DNA of 14,616 nucleotides from Prolixibacteraceae bacterium UBA5740 (GCA_002419285.1 DIFU01000146.1:1-14616); one strand, 5' to 3'. Positions 1 through 6,316 are shown, counted from the stretch's first letter. A program made the numbers and translations. The notes: generated by a model from the sequence alone, not told the origin.

Positions 1-386
1 GTGTGGAAGAATTGTCTGAAAACTGCTACAACGCCATAAACGACGATCTGAACAGCCCCATCCTCATTGCCCACCTTTTTGACGGCGTGAGAATCATAAA
101 CTCCATTCATGATGGCAAGGCCACCATCAATGAAGTCGACCTTGAAAGCCTGAAATCGCTTTATCACACCTTCGTATTTGAAATTCTCGGATTGAAAAAC
201 GAAAATGATACTTCATCACGATGCAATGAAATCCTTTCAGAAGCAATTGAGCTAATACTCCAACTTCGGAAGGAAGCGAAAAACAACAAAGACTGGGCAA
301 CTTCCGACAAGATCAGGAACGAACTTACCCGGATGGGTATTGAGGTAAAAGACCGGAAAGATGGCTTCGAATGGCAATTGATATAA
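1..386 (+). CDS. cysS: Cysteinyl-tRNA synthetase, C-terminal fragment (5' truncated by window edge)
   Basis: This is the C-terminal end of the class I synthetase that charges tRNA-Cys with cysteine in the cytoplasm. The reading frame is open to the left edge; the first complete codon is at position 3, and the GTG there is an internal codon, not a start. About 127 residues are visible. They include the helical-bundle motif NDDLNSPIL followed by IAHLF, typical of the region after the catalytic core, and the family-typical ending GIEVKDRKDGFEW shortly before the stop TAA at 384-386. The catalytic HIGH and KMSKS motifs would lie upstream, outside the window. The gene is followed on the same strand by ribE after an 80-nt gap with only a weak hairpin, so read-through is possible. 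Identification is from remembered family motifs and is firm. Confidence 0.93.
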   Translation, partial: VEELSENCYNAINDDLNSPILIAHLFDGVRIINSIHDGKATINEVDLESLKSLYHTFVFEILGLKNENDTSSRCNEILSEAIELILQLRKEAKNNKDWATSDKIRNELTRMGIEVKDRKDGFEWQLI

Positions 387-410
387 ACCAACCTCATTGT
401 CTGGTTTTTT
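385..410 (+). terminator. Weak possible terminator after cysS
   Basis: AAACCA (385-390) can pair with TGGTTT (402-407), and a T run extends to 410. The stem has only six pairs and overlaps the cysS stop codon. A competing stem, CCTCAT (392-397) with ATGAGG (412-417), spans the same T run. It is at best a leaky terminator. Confidence 0.25.
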
Positions 411-465
411 GATGAGGCCGGACTAATAACATTAAATGCAGACCAATATAAATAACATTTCGATT

Positions 466-1074
466 ATGTTTTCAGGAATAGTAGAAGGAACAGGCCAGGT
501 AACAGCTGTTGAAAGAGATAAGGACAATGTACATTTTACCCTTACCTGGATTCATGCCGATGAACTGAAAGTCGATCAGAGTCTTTCCCACAACGGCGTA
601 TGTCTGACCGTGGTTGCTGTCGATCACGTTAAAAAGACCTACAAAGTGACTGCCATCCGTGAGACCCTTCTTAAATCAAATCTGGGACTACTCGAGCCAG
701 GTTCCAAGGTCAACCTGGAGCGAAGTATGCCGATGAATGGCCGCTTGGACGGGCACATTGTCCAAGGACATGTGGATCAGACTGCCATCTGCAAAAAAGT
801 CGAAGAAGCTGATGGAAGCTGGTATTATACTTTCGAATACATTTTCGACAAGGAAAAGGCGCAACAGGGTTATATGACTGTTGAAAAAGGATCTGTCACG
901 GTGAACGGGGTAAGCCTGACGGTTGTCAATTCACAGGACAACACCTTTCAGGTAGCCATCATACCATACACATGGGAGGTAACTAATTTTCATACTTTTA
1001 AAGAAGGAACGGTGGTTAACCTCGAATTTGACATTATCGGGAAATACCTGAGCAAGCTGATGAGATACCAATAA
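466..1074 (+). CDS. ribE: Riboflavin synthase, alpha subunit
   Basis: Riboflavin synthase catalyses the last step of riboflavin synthesis, the dismutation of two 6,7-dimethyl-8-ribityllumazine molecules, in the cytoplasm. The protein is a tandem repeat of two lumazine-binding barrels. Repeat 1 begins MFSGIVEGTG and contains SHNGVCLTVV; repeat 2 contains the equivalent VNGVSLTVV. Between them lies the conserved segment SMPMNGRLDGHIVQGHVD. The reading frame is open from an ATG at 436, but the family nearly always starts at MF-(S/T)-GI, so the ATG at 466 is preferred, giving 202 residues, normal for the family. No Shine-Dalgarno sequence is visible at either site. Other riboflavin genes are not adjacent. 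The neighbours downstream are pterin genes, which also derive from GTP. The symbol follows B. subtilis usage; E. coli calls this gene ribC. Confidence 0.95.
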   Translation: MFSGIVEGTGQVTAVERDKDNVHFTLTWIHADELKVDQSLSHNGVCLTVVAVDHVKKTYKVTAIRETLLKSNLGLLEPGSKVNLERSMPMNGRLDGHIVQGHVDQTAICKKVEEADGSWYYTFEYIFDKEKAQQGYMTVEKGSVTVNGVSLTVVNSQDNTFQVAIIPYTWEVTNFHTFKEGTVVNLEFDIIGKYLSKLMRYQ

Positions 1075-1126
1075 TGCAGGCACCCTGAACATATCGGTAT
1101 TGCCTGTGTTTGAATTTAAAAAGACT

Positions 1127-1855
1127 ATGCACAATACAGCATTCATCACAGGGGCAGGCCAGAGGGTCGGCAAAGAAGTTGCCGAGCATCTTGCAAACAA
1201 TGGCTGGAATATTGGCATACACTATAACCGATCCTCGCCAGATGCCGAAAACCTGGCGAAACACCTGGGGGAAAGATACCCTCTCCAAAAGTTTGCCACT
1301 TTCGGGGCAAACCTGATGAATGATTCACAGACAGAAAACCTTGTAAGGCAGGTAATTGCCGAAATGGGCAGATTGGACCTTCTGATCAACAATGCCTCCG
1401 TATTTGATCCCGGCACAATTCGTGAAACCTCTCCTGCATTTTTTGACGAACAATTCGGTGTCAATCTCAGGGCACCATTTATTCTTACCCGTCAATTTGC
1501 CCTGAACTGCAGTGAAGGCTTGATCATCAATTTCACTGACACGCGAATCACAAATAATTCCAGCGGATTTGCGGCCTACAGTCTTGCAAAAAAAGCACTA
1601 TGGGAACTGACAAAGATGGCTGCCTACGAACTGGGACCTTCATTCAGGGTGAATGCCATTGCCCCCGGACTTACCTTACCCCCGGCTGATAAAGATGAGG
1701 AATATCTCAGGAAGCTGGCAGCAAAGATTCCCATGAAGCGCCCCGGAGGCCTAGACCCCATTCTAAAAAGCATTGATTTCATCATTGAAAATGATTACCT
1801 CACCGGACAAATCTTGTTTTGTGATGGAGGCGAGAACCTGGGGAAAACAGTATAG
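1127..1855 (+). CDS. FolM/PTR1-type pteridine reductase (short-chain dehydrogenase)
   Basis: This is a cytosolic NADPH-dependent short-chain reductase whose motifs point to pteridine substrates. From the ATG at 1127 it has 242 residues. The nucleotide motif is TGAGQRVG (8-15); the Arg at position 13 gives the TGxxxRxG form of pteridine reductase 1 and FolM, not the usual TGxxxGxG. HYNRS (32-36) resembles the NADPH-binding HYHRS of trypanosomatid PTR1. NNAS (88-91) is intact. The canonical catalytic Ser is replaced by Asp138 (NFTD), as in PTR1 and FolM, and Tyr151 and Lys155 (YSLAK) complete the site. VNAIAPGL (175-182) and FCDGG near the end also fit. Earlier TTG (1100) and GTG (1106) codons in frame are less likely starts. 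Its neighbours are FolX-like and FolK-like genes, so a dihydromonapterin or dihydropterin reductase role is inferred; dihydrofolate reductase activity is an alternative. Confidence 0.8.
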   Translation: MHNTAFITGAGQRVGKEVAEHLANNGWNIGIHYNRSSPDAENLAKHLGERYPLQKFATFGANLMNDSQTENLVRQVIAEMGRLDLLINNASVFDPGTIRETSPAFFDEQFGVNLRAPFILTRQFALNCSEGLIINFTDTRITNNSSGFAAYSLAKKALWELTKMAAYELGPSFRVNAIAPGLTLPPADKDEEYLRKLAAKIPMKRPGGLDPILKSIDFIIENDYLTGQILFCDGGENLGKTV

Positions 1856-1931
1856 GAAAAAGCAATTTTCACCTATTATTCAGATGTGAATCATCAGAAT
1901 TAGTAAATTTTCATACCAAATACCAAAAACA

Positions 1932-2291
1932 ATGGCTACCATCCGTATCAAAGATTTACTTATCAGAACCTATATCGGATTTAATCCGGAAGAACTTATA
2001 AATAAACAGGATGTACTTATAAATATCAAAATCGAAGTGGATGTCCCCGAAAATGCACTTAAAACCGATGAACCCGATGGCATATATGACTATAAAAAAG
2101 TGACCAAACAAATTATCCAATTTGTTCAGGAAGGCCGGTTTAAATTGCTGGAGGTCCTAACAAGGAAAATATTGGATATTGTCATGGAAGATCCATTAGT
2201 CAATTATGCCCGTGTTGAGGTCGATAAACCACATGCACTTCGTTTTGCAAAGTCTGTATCAGTTGAAATGGAAGACTTCCGCGTAAAGTAA
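1932..2291 (+). CDS. FolX-like dihydroneopterin triphosphate epimerase / dihydroneopterin aldolase family protein
   Basis: A 119-residue member of the FolB/FolX fold family, small tunnel-forming enzymes acting on dihydroneopterin compounds in the cytoplasm. The N-terminus IRIKDLLIRTYIG, then NKQDVLINI (24-32), VTKQIIQ (57-63), RFKLLEVLT (69-77) and VDKPHALRFAKSVSV (97-111) follow E. coli FolX (dihydroneopterin-triphosphate 2'-epimerase) from end to end, from memory. The HG-(V/I) segment and C-terminal pattern of typical Bacteroidetes FolB are missing. Glu74 and Lys99 match the pterin-binding Glu and active-site Lys of the family. A 76-nt gap separates it from the upstream reductase and 18 nt from the FolK-like gene. 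A FolX role is favoured because of the FolM-type neighbour, but the family split between aldolase and epimerase cannot be decided from motifs alone. Confidence 0.78.
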   Translation: MATIRIKDLLIRTYIGFNPEELINKQDVLINIKIEVDVPENALKTDEPDGIYDYKKVTKQIIQFVQEGRFKLLEVLTRKILDIVMEDPLVNYARVEVDKPHALRFAKSVSVEMEDFRVK

Positions 2292-2309
2292 TGATCAGGG
2301 ATTGGTGAT

Positions 2310-2696
2310 ATGGAAAATACCGTAATTATTTCGATCGGTTCAAATATCAATGCATCGGTCAATATATCGAGAATGATCAGTCTTCTCAGGCAGTATGTAC
2401 ATATTACCGGAATGTCCCCACTTTTGCAAACCAAGGCCATCGGAAATATAAATCAACCGGATTTTACCAATGGAGCCCTTCGGGTGACCACCCAACTTGA
2501 CAGAGAACAGCTCAGGGATATTCTTAAAAAAATTGAAGATGCCCTGGGGCGCGACAGGTCAGGTCCTGCATTCGGTCCAAGAACAATGGATCTGGATATT
2601 GTGGTATGGAACGACAAAATTGTTGATGATGATTATCATACGCGTGATTTCCTGAGAAATTCAGTAGATGCACTTATGAAAAACCAAGGCTCTTAA
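2310..2696 (+). CDS. Short FolK-like (HPPK family) protein, C-terminally reduced
   Basis: It resembles 6-hydroxymethyl-7,8-dihydropterin pyrophosphokinase, which transfers pyrophosphate from ATP to the pterin in folate synthesis. Recognisable elements are SIGSN (8-12), the NQPDFTNGA segment (48-56), IEDALGRDR (75-83) and GPRTMDLDI (89-97), with Asp94 and Asp96 matching the magnesium-binding aspartates. The protein has only 128 residues; canonical FolK is about 155-170. Beyond residue 105 the usual HPxxxxRxF(V/M)LxPL block is altered: Arg112 may match the conserved Arg, but the His position six residues earlier is Asp, and the last strand and helix are absent. The stop is followed by non-coding sequence with no continuation in another frame, so a frameshift is not apparent. 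It may be a specialised or weakened paralogue serving the pterin cluster, or a minimal genuine FolK. Last gene before convergent frr. Confidence 0.72.
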   Translation: MENTVIISIGSNINASVNISRMISLLRQYVHITGMSPLLQTKAIGNINQPDFTNGALRVTTQLDREQLRDILKKIEDALGRDRSGPAFGPRTMDLDIVVWNDKIVDDDYHTRDFLRNSVDALMKNQGS

Positions 2697-2734
2697 ACAA
2701 CCATTCTTCCAAATTAGCCTTCCCCGCATTCAGC

Positions 2735-2780
2735 GTGATTTATAAAGTTTACAGACTGTGTTGTCTATCCTGTAAATCAC
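2735..2780. repeat. Nested inverted repeats in the convergent folK-like/frr spacer
   Basis: GTGATTTA (2735-2742) is an exact inverted match to TAAATCAC (2773-2780). A competing hairpin pairs TTTACA (2748-2753) plus GAC (2754-2756) with GTC (2763-2765) plus TGTAAA (2771-2776). No T run follows, so this is not a standard terminator. The rest of 2697-2858 is AT-rich sequence without an ORF. Confidence 0.4.
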
Positions 2781-2858
2781 CACTCTTTTAAAATTGGGTG
2801 CTTTTCAAAAAAAAAATTACACACTCAATAATGAACCTTGATTTTTATGGGTATTGAC

Positions 2859-2888
2859 AAAAAAAGGCAGCTTTCAAAAAAGCTGCCT
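2859..2888 (-). terminator. Intrinsic terminator of frr
   Basis: AGGCAGCTTT (2865-2874) pairs perfectly with AAAGCTGCCT (2879-2888) around a 4-nt loop. Read on the minus strand, the stem is followed at once by a run of seven T, covering 2865-2859. It lies about 55 nt past the frr stop. In the plus direction no T run follows, so it ends frr but would not efficiently end the pterin genes. Confidence 0.88.
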
Positions 2889-2941
2889 CAAAGCCATGAA
2901 AACAATTAAACAATGTTCAGAAAACAGAAAACTAGAAACAA

Positions 2942-3505
2942 TCAAATAGTCATAATATCTTTTTCCTTAGCGCTTACTAAGGTATCAATTTTTTTTACAA
3001 AATCATCAGTATATTCCTGAACTTCTTTTTCAGCGTCTTTTTCCATATCTTCTGGAAGTCCATCTTTCAGGAGTTTCTTTAAATCTTCGTTGGCGCTTTT
3101 CCTGGCAGCCCTTACGCTAATTTTGGCATTTTCACCCTCCTTTAAAGATTGTTTAACCAAACCTTTCCTTCTTTCCTCTGTAAGCGGAGGAATATTGATA
3201 CGAATCACTTCACCGTTATTATCGGGATTGAATCCGAGGTTTGCTGCCATAATTGCCTTTTCAATCACAGGGATCATTTTCTTCTCCCATGGTTGAATGG
3301 CAATGGTACGCGGATCAGGTGAACTGATGTTGGACACCTGACTTAATGGTACCAGACTTCCGTAATAATCAACGTGAACACTGTCAATCATGGCAGGATT
3401 TGCCTTACCTGCCCGAATATGCACCAATTCTTTTTCCAGATGTGAAATTGCAAGTTCCATTCTTTCCTTGCATTCGTCCAAAACAAACTGAGCTTCTTCC
3501 TGCAT
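2942..3505 (-). CDS. frr: Ribosome recycling factor
   Basis: This factor acts with EF-G to split post-termination ribosomes in the cytoplasm. The 187-residue length equals the family norm of about 185. The N-terminal helix ends in HIRAGKANPAM, then DYYGSLVPLSQVSNIS and DPRTIAIQPWEK, and the segment NNGEVIRINIPPLTEERRKGL is the standard hinge/domain II region. The C-terminal helix contains KKIDTL. The start is ATG at 3505. The gene is last in the rpsB-tsf-pyrH-frr order common in bacteria. A 93-nt gap to pyrH contains a good minus-strand -7 element, so it probably has its own promoter as well as any read-through from pyrH. It ends at a strong terminator. Confidence 0.97.
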   Translation of the reverse strand: MQEEAQFVLDECKERMELAISHLEKELVHIRAGKANPAMIDSVHVDYYGSLVPLSQVSNISSPDPRTIAIQPWEKKMIPVIEKAIMAANLGFNPDNNGEVIRINIPPLTEERRKGLVKQSLKEGENAKISVRAARKSANEDLKKLLKDGLPEDMEKDAEKEVQEYTDDFVKKIDTLVSAKEKDIMTI

Positions 3506-3533
3506 ATTCTAAAATCTTCTGTAAAGATCCAGA

Positions 3534-3564
3534 CAAATATAGAAAAAATGTTCTAATGTTAAAA
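3534..3564 (-). promoter_or_regulatory. Candidate Bacteroidetes-type promoter for frr
   Basis: Read on the minus strand, TATATTTG (3541-3534) is an exact TAnnTTTG -7 box. The -33 position at 19-nt spacing (3561-3564) is TTTT, not TTTG, within a T-rich tract. A start site near 3528 would leave a leader of about 20 nt before the frr ATG. Confidence 0.5.
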
Positions 3565-3598
3565 AAAATCAAATATTTTATTCAAACCTGCATCTGCT

Positions 3599-4312
3599 CT
3601 AATCGTTGTATACGATTGTACCAATTTTTTCGTTACGTAAAATTTTCAGCAGATTCCCTTTCTGATCCATGTTAAATACGATCACTTTCAGGTTATTCTC
3701 TTTACAAAGTGCCGTAGCAGTGAGATCCATTATTTTTAATCCCCGTTTGTACACCTCATCAAATGTAATGCTTTCAAAGCGAGTAGCGTTTGGATCCTTC
3801 TCAGGATCTGCAGTATAAATACCATCCACTCGAGTTCCTTTGAACATGGCATCGGCTTCGAGTTCAATTCCTCTCAGGGCACTGGCAGTATCGGTTGTAA
3901 AATAGGGATTACCGGTTCCCCCGGCAATGATGCATACATAGCCAGCTTGCAAAGATTCCAAAACCTTATCCTTTGCGAAAAGCTCCCCCACCGGCTCCAT
4001 CCTGATTGCAGTATAAACCCTGGCCCTGGCCCCGGCAGAAACGAGAGCTGATTGCAATGCAAGACTATTAATCACAGTCGCCAACATCCCCATCTGGTCT
4101 CCCTTCACCCTATCGAAACCTTTTGTGGCGCCACTCATTCCCCTGAAGATATTGCCTCCTCCGATAACAATGGCGATTTGCAGTCCTGCGAAGGCGGCCT
4201 CTTTGATTTCTTCAGCATAATCAGACAAACGGACCGGGTCAATGCCATACTGTTGGGCACCCATAAGTGATTCTCCGCTGAGCTTCAGCAGAACCTTGTT
4301 AAAGAGTCTCAT
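3599..4312 (-). CDS. pyrH: UMP kinase
   Basis: UMP kinase phosphorylates UMP to UDP with ATP in pyrimidine nucleotide synthesis. It is a cytosolic hexamer of the amino-acid-kinase fold. The 237-residue protein begins MRLFNKVLLKLSGESL, has the phosphate-binding GGGNIFRG (51-58), GDQMGMLAT (71-79), GTGNPYFTTDTA (132-143) and the C-terminal DGIYTADPEKDP (163-174). The frame is open upstream to an ATG at 4366, but the extra 18 residues do not match the family and cover the promoter, so the ATG at 4312 is taken. It follows tsf after a terminator and precedes frr, the usual translation cluster order. Confidence 0.97.
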   Translation of the reverse strand: MRLFNKVLLKLSGESLMGAQQYGIDPVRLSDYAEEIKEAAFAGLQIAIVIGGGNIFRGMSGATKGFDRVKGDQMGMLATVINSLALQSALVSAGARARVYTAIRMEPVGELFAKDKVLESLQAGYVCIIAGGTGNPYFTTDTASALRGIELEADAMFKGTRVDGIYTADPEKDPNATRFESITFDEVYKRGLKIMDLTATALCKENNLKVIVFNMDQKGNLLKILRNEKIGTIVYND

Positions 4313-4334
4313 TTCTGTGTGATTTTGATTTCGG

Positions 4335-4367
4335 TAAAGATAGAAAAATGGGAGTTGACAAAACAAA
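4335..4367 (-). promoter_or_regulatory. Candidate promoter for pyrH
   Basis: On the minus strand TATCTTTA (4342-4335) is one base off the TAnnTTTG -7 consensus, and a TTTG (4367-4364) lies 21 nt upstream. It falls between the tsf terminator and the pyrH ATG, where a promoter is expected. The predicted leader is about 18 nt. Confidence 0.42.
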
Positions 4368-4378
4368 TGAATTCAAAC

Positions 4379-4405
4379 AAAAAGAGCTTCACTTTTCAGT
4401 GAAGC
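4379..4405 (-). terminator. Intrinsic terminator of the rplM-rpsI-rpsB-tsf operon
   Basis: GCTTCACT (4386-4393) pairs exactly with AGTGAAGC (4398-4405) around TTTC. On the minus strand the stem is followed by TCTTTTT (4385-4379). It begins about 28 nt after the tsf stop codon. Confidence 0.82.
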
Positions 4406-4433
4406 CCTTTATATATTGTCTTATTACTTCGGA

Positions 4434-5261
4434 TTAAACATCAAGCGAATATCTTTCAAAAGCGGTAACAGTCAGGTTCTTTTCAATACCAGTGAGATAT
4501 TGTTTTACGGTGATTTTACCATCTTTAATGAAAGACTGCTCGAGGAGAGTTGATTCTGCAAACCATTTCTGAAGGGCACCCTGTGCAATTTTATCAAGCA
4601 TAGCTTCAGGTTTTCCTTCCAAACGGAATTTTTCCTTGGCAATTTCAAGTTCCTTCTCGATAGTAGTCTGGGGTACCGATTCGCGGTTAACAGCCACCGG
4701 ATTCATTGCAGCCACCTGCATGGCAACATCTTTACCAACCTGAACTTCAATTCCAGCCTGGTTAAAACCAACAAGGGTGGCCAGTTTGTTACCTGGATGG
4801 ATATATGGTACTACATTCTCGGCCTCAACTTTTCCATAGTAAGAAAGTTCAAGTTTTTCACCAATGATACCGGTTTGTTCGGTAACATGGGTACCAATGG
4901 TACGGCCTTCCATAACCAATTCCTTCAGTTCATCCAGAGATGCGGGCTTGTTGGCAAGGGCCAGATCCAGAATTTTGGTTGTAAAACCAATGAAGTTTTC
5001 GTTTTTGGCAACAAAGTCAGTCTCACAATTGAGAACAACCAGTGCACCAAATTTATGGTCTTCGGTAACCTTGGCAAGAACGACACCTTCGGTAGCATCG
5101 CGGTCGGCGCGCTTACTTGCTACGAGTTTTCCTCTTTCGCGAATGATTTCAACCGCGCGATCGAAATTTCCTTCAGCTTCGGTAAGTGCATTTTTACAAT
5201 CCATCATACCAGCACCGGTGGACTTCCTGAGTTTTACTACATCAGCAGTTGTAAATGACAT
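4434..5261 (-). CDS. tsf: Translation elongation factor Ts
   Basis: EF-Ts is the guanine nucleotide exchange factor that regenerates EF-Tu-GTP. The 275-residue protein shows the N-terminal UBA-like domain (ADVVKLRKSTGAGMMDCKNAL, with a GAGMMDCK core at 16-23). It also has the EF-Tu-contacting signature TDFVAKN (81-87) and the repeated core domain ending in a VTAFERY segment near the C-terminus. Start ATG at 5261. It lies 42 nt after rpsB, the partner found in nearly all bacteria, and is followed directly by a terminator, so it closes the ribosomal protein operon. Length is within the family range of about 270-310. Confidence 0.97.
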   Translation of the reverse strand: MSFTTADVVKLRKSTGAGMMDCKNALTEAEGNFDRAVEIIRERGKLVASKRADRDATEGVVLAKVTEDHKFGALVVLNCETDFVAKNENFIGFTTKILDLALANKPASLDELKELVMEGRTIGTHVTEQTGIIGEKLELSYYGKVEAENVVPYIHPGNKLATLVGFNQAGIEVQVGKDVAMQVAAMNPVAVNRESVPQTTIEKELEIAKEKFRLEGKPEAMLDKIAQGALQKWFAESTLLEQSFIKDGKITVKQYLTGIEKNLTVTAFERYSLDV

Positions 5262-5303
5262 ATTCTAATATTTTGAATGTTTGTAATTAGATCTGAAGAA
5301 TGA

Positions 5304-6209
5304 CTATTCTTCAACTTCTTCGACATCATCTTCTGAAGTGAGATCTTCTTCGTCCAGATCTGCCTCTTCTTCGATGTCTTCTTCAGAAACTTCTTCTTCA
5401 GTTTCTTCTTCCTCTACAGGAGCGACTTCCTGCTTCACGACACTCTTACGAGTCCTTCTGCTTCTGCGTGGTTCTTCCTCGACTTCAGAATCATCATCTT
5501 CATCATCTTTATCTTTATCCATTTTGCGTTCCTGAAGACCTTCGCGGATTGCTTCGACCATCACGGAGGTAATCAGCTGGATTGACTGGGATGCGTCATC
5601 ATTGGCAGGAATGACGAAATCAATGCCATTAGGATTGGAGTTTGTATCAACGATACCAAATACCGGGATTCCCAGGCGCTGTGCTTCACGTACAGCAATT
5701 TTCTCCTTCATTACGTCAATTACGAACAAGGCTGCAGGCAGACGGGTAAGGTCAGCAATACTTCCGAGCATCTTTTCCAGTTTCGCTCTTTGACGAGAAA
5801 TCTGAAGTTTCTCACGCTTTGAAAGCTTTTCCCAGCTGGTATCCTTCGTCATTTTGTCGATGGAGACCATCTTTTTCACTGCCTTGCGGATTGTTGGAAA
5901 GTTGGTAAGCATACCACCTGGCCAGCGTTCAGTAACATACGGCATTTTCACGCTTGACACCAGTTCAGAAACAATGTCTTTTGCCTGTTTCTTGGTGGCA
6001 ACGAAGAGAACCCGACGACCTGACTTGGCAATCTGTTTCATTGCGGCAGCCGCTTCATCGATTTTTACAATGGTTTTCTGAAGGTCGATAATATGAATCC
6101 CGTTTTTCTCCATAAAGATATACGGAGCCATGTAAGGATTCCATTTTCTTCTCAAGTGGCCGAAATGTACACCGGCCTCGAGCAATTGCTCAAAATTTGT
6201 TCTTGGCAT
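5304..6209 (-). CDS. rpsB: 30S ribosomal protein S2 with long acidic C-terminal tail
   Basis: S2 binds the small ribosomal subunit near the mRNA exit side. The core is standard: MPRTNFEQLLEAGVHFGH at the N-terminus, RRKWNPYM, IIDLQKT, FVATKKQA, ERWPGGMLTNF (95-105), and FGIVDTNSNP (184-193). The ATG at 6209 matches the family start; the frame is open 23 codons further upstream (to 6278) but that sequence lies in the rpsI-rpsB spacer hairpin region. The protein has 301 residues where E. coli S2 has about 240. The extra part, from about residue 229, is a low-complexity tail rich in Glu and Asp, interrupted by a basic patch PRRSRRTRK (247-255). Acidic S2 tails occur in other Bacteroidetes; this one seems long. 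It is followed by tsf after 42 nt. Confidence 0.97.
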   Translation of the reverse strand: MPRTNFEQLLEAGVHFGHLRRKWNPYMAPYIFMEKNGIHIIDLQKTIVKIDEAAAAMKQIAKSGRRVLFVATKKQAKDIVSELVSSVKMPYVTERWPGGMLTNFPTIRKAVKKMVSIDKMTKDTSWEKLSKREKLQISRQRAKLEKMLGSIADLTRLPAALFVIDVMKEKIAVREAQRLGIPVFGIVDTNSNPNGIDFVIPANDDASQSIQLITSVMVEAIREGLQERKMDKDKDDEDDDSEVEEEPRRSRRTRKSVVKQEVAPVEEEETEEEVSEEDIEEEADLDEEDLTSEDDVEEVEE

Positions 6210-6243
6210 CTGTTTACTTTTTTCTGAAATCTCGCTGAAAAGC

Positions 6244-6283
6244 AACTGCTGAGTAGCTCCTGAAAAGGGAAGTCTCAACAGTT
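6244..6283 (-). ncRNA. Candidate structured leader in the rpsI-rpsB spacer
   Basis: In the minus-strand transcript AACUGUUGAG (6283-6274) pairs with CUCAGCAGUU (6253-6244) over ten pairs, one a U-G wobble that would be a mismatch in a plus-strand RNA. Inside it UUCC can pair with GGAG, closing a 7-nt loop. The hairpin ends 34 nt before the rpsB ATG, inside a 107-nt spacer that has no promoter or T run. Autogenous control by S2, known for the rpsB leader of gammaproteobacteria, is inferred only by analogy of position. Confidence 0.5.
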
Positions 6284-6316
6284 TTAGATCCCTGATTTAT
6301 AATTCTGATAATAATT

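Noticed and set aside
436..465. N-terminal extension of riboflavin synthase from ATG 436
   Set aside because: Ten residues (MQTNINNISI) precede the conserved family start MFSGIVE; the internal ATG at 466 is preferred, though 436 cannot be excluded.
2697..2734. Missing C-terminus of the FolK-like protein in another frame
   Set aside because: The sequence after the stop was read in the other frames and gives no HPPK-like HPxxxxRxF or PL motif.
4797..5268. Two long plus-strand frames opposite tsf
   Set aside because: They are antisense to a certain tsf gene and have no family features.
5338..5535. Plus-strand serine-rich frame opposite rpsB
   Set aside because: It is the antisense of the Glu/Asp-rich S2 tail, whose GAA/GAT codons give Ser-rich complement; a composition artefact.
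6210..6278. N-terminal extension of S2 to an ATG at 6278
   Set aside because: The extra 23 residues do not match S2 and are encoded by the candidate leader hairpin; S2 starts MPRTNFEQLL.
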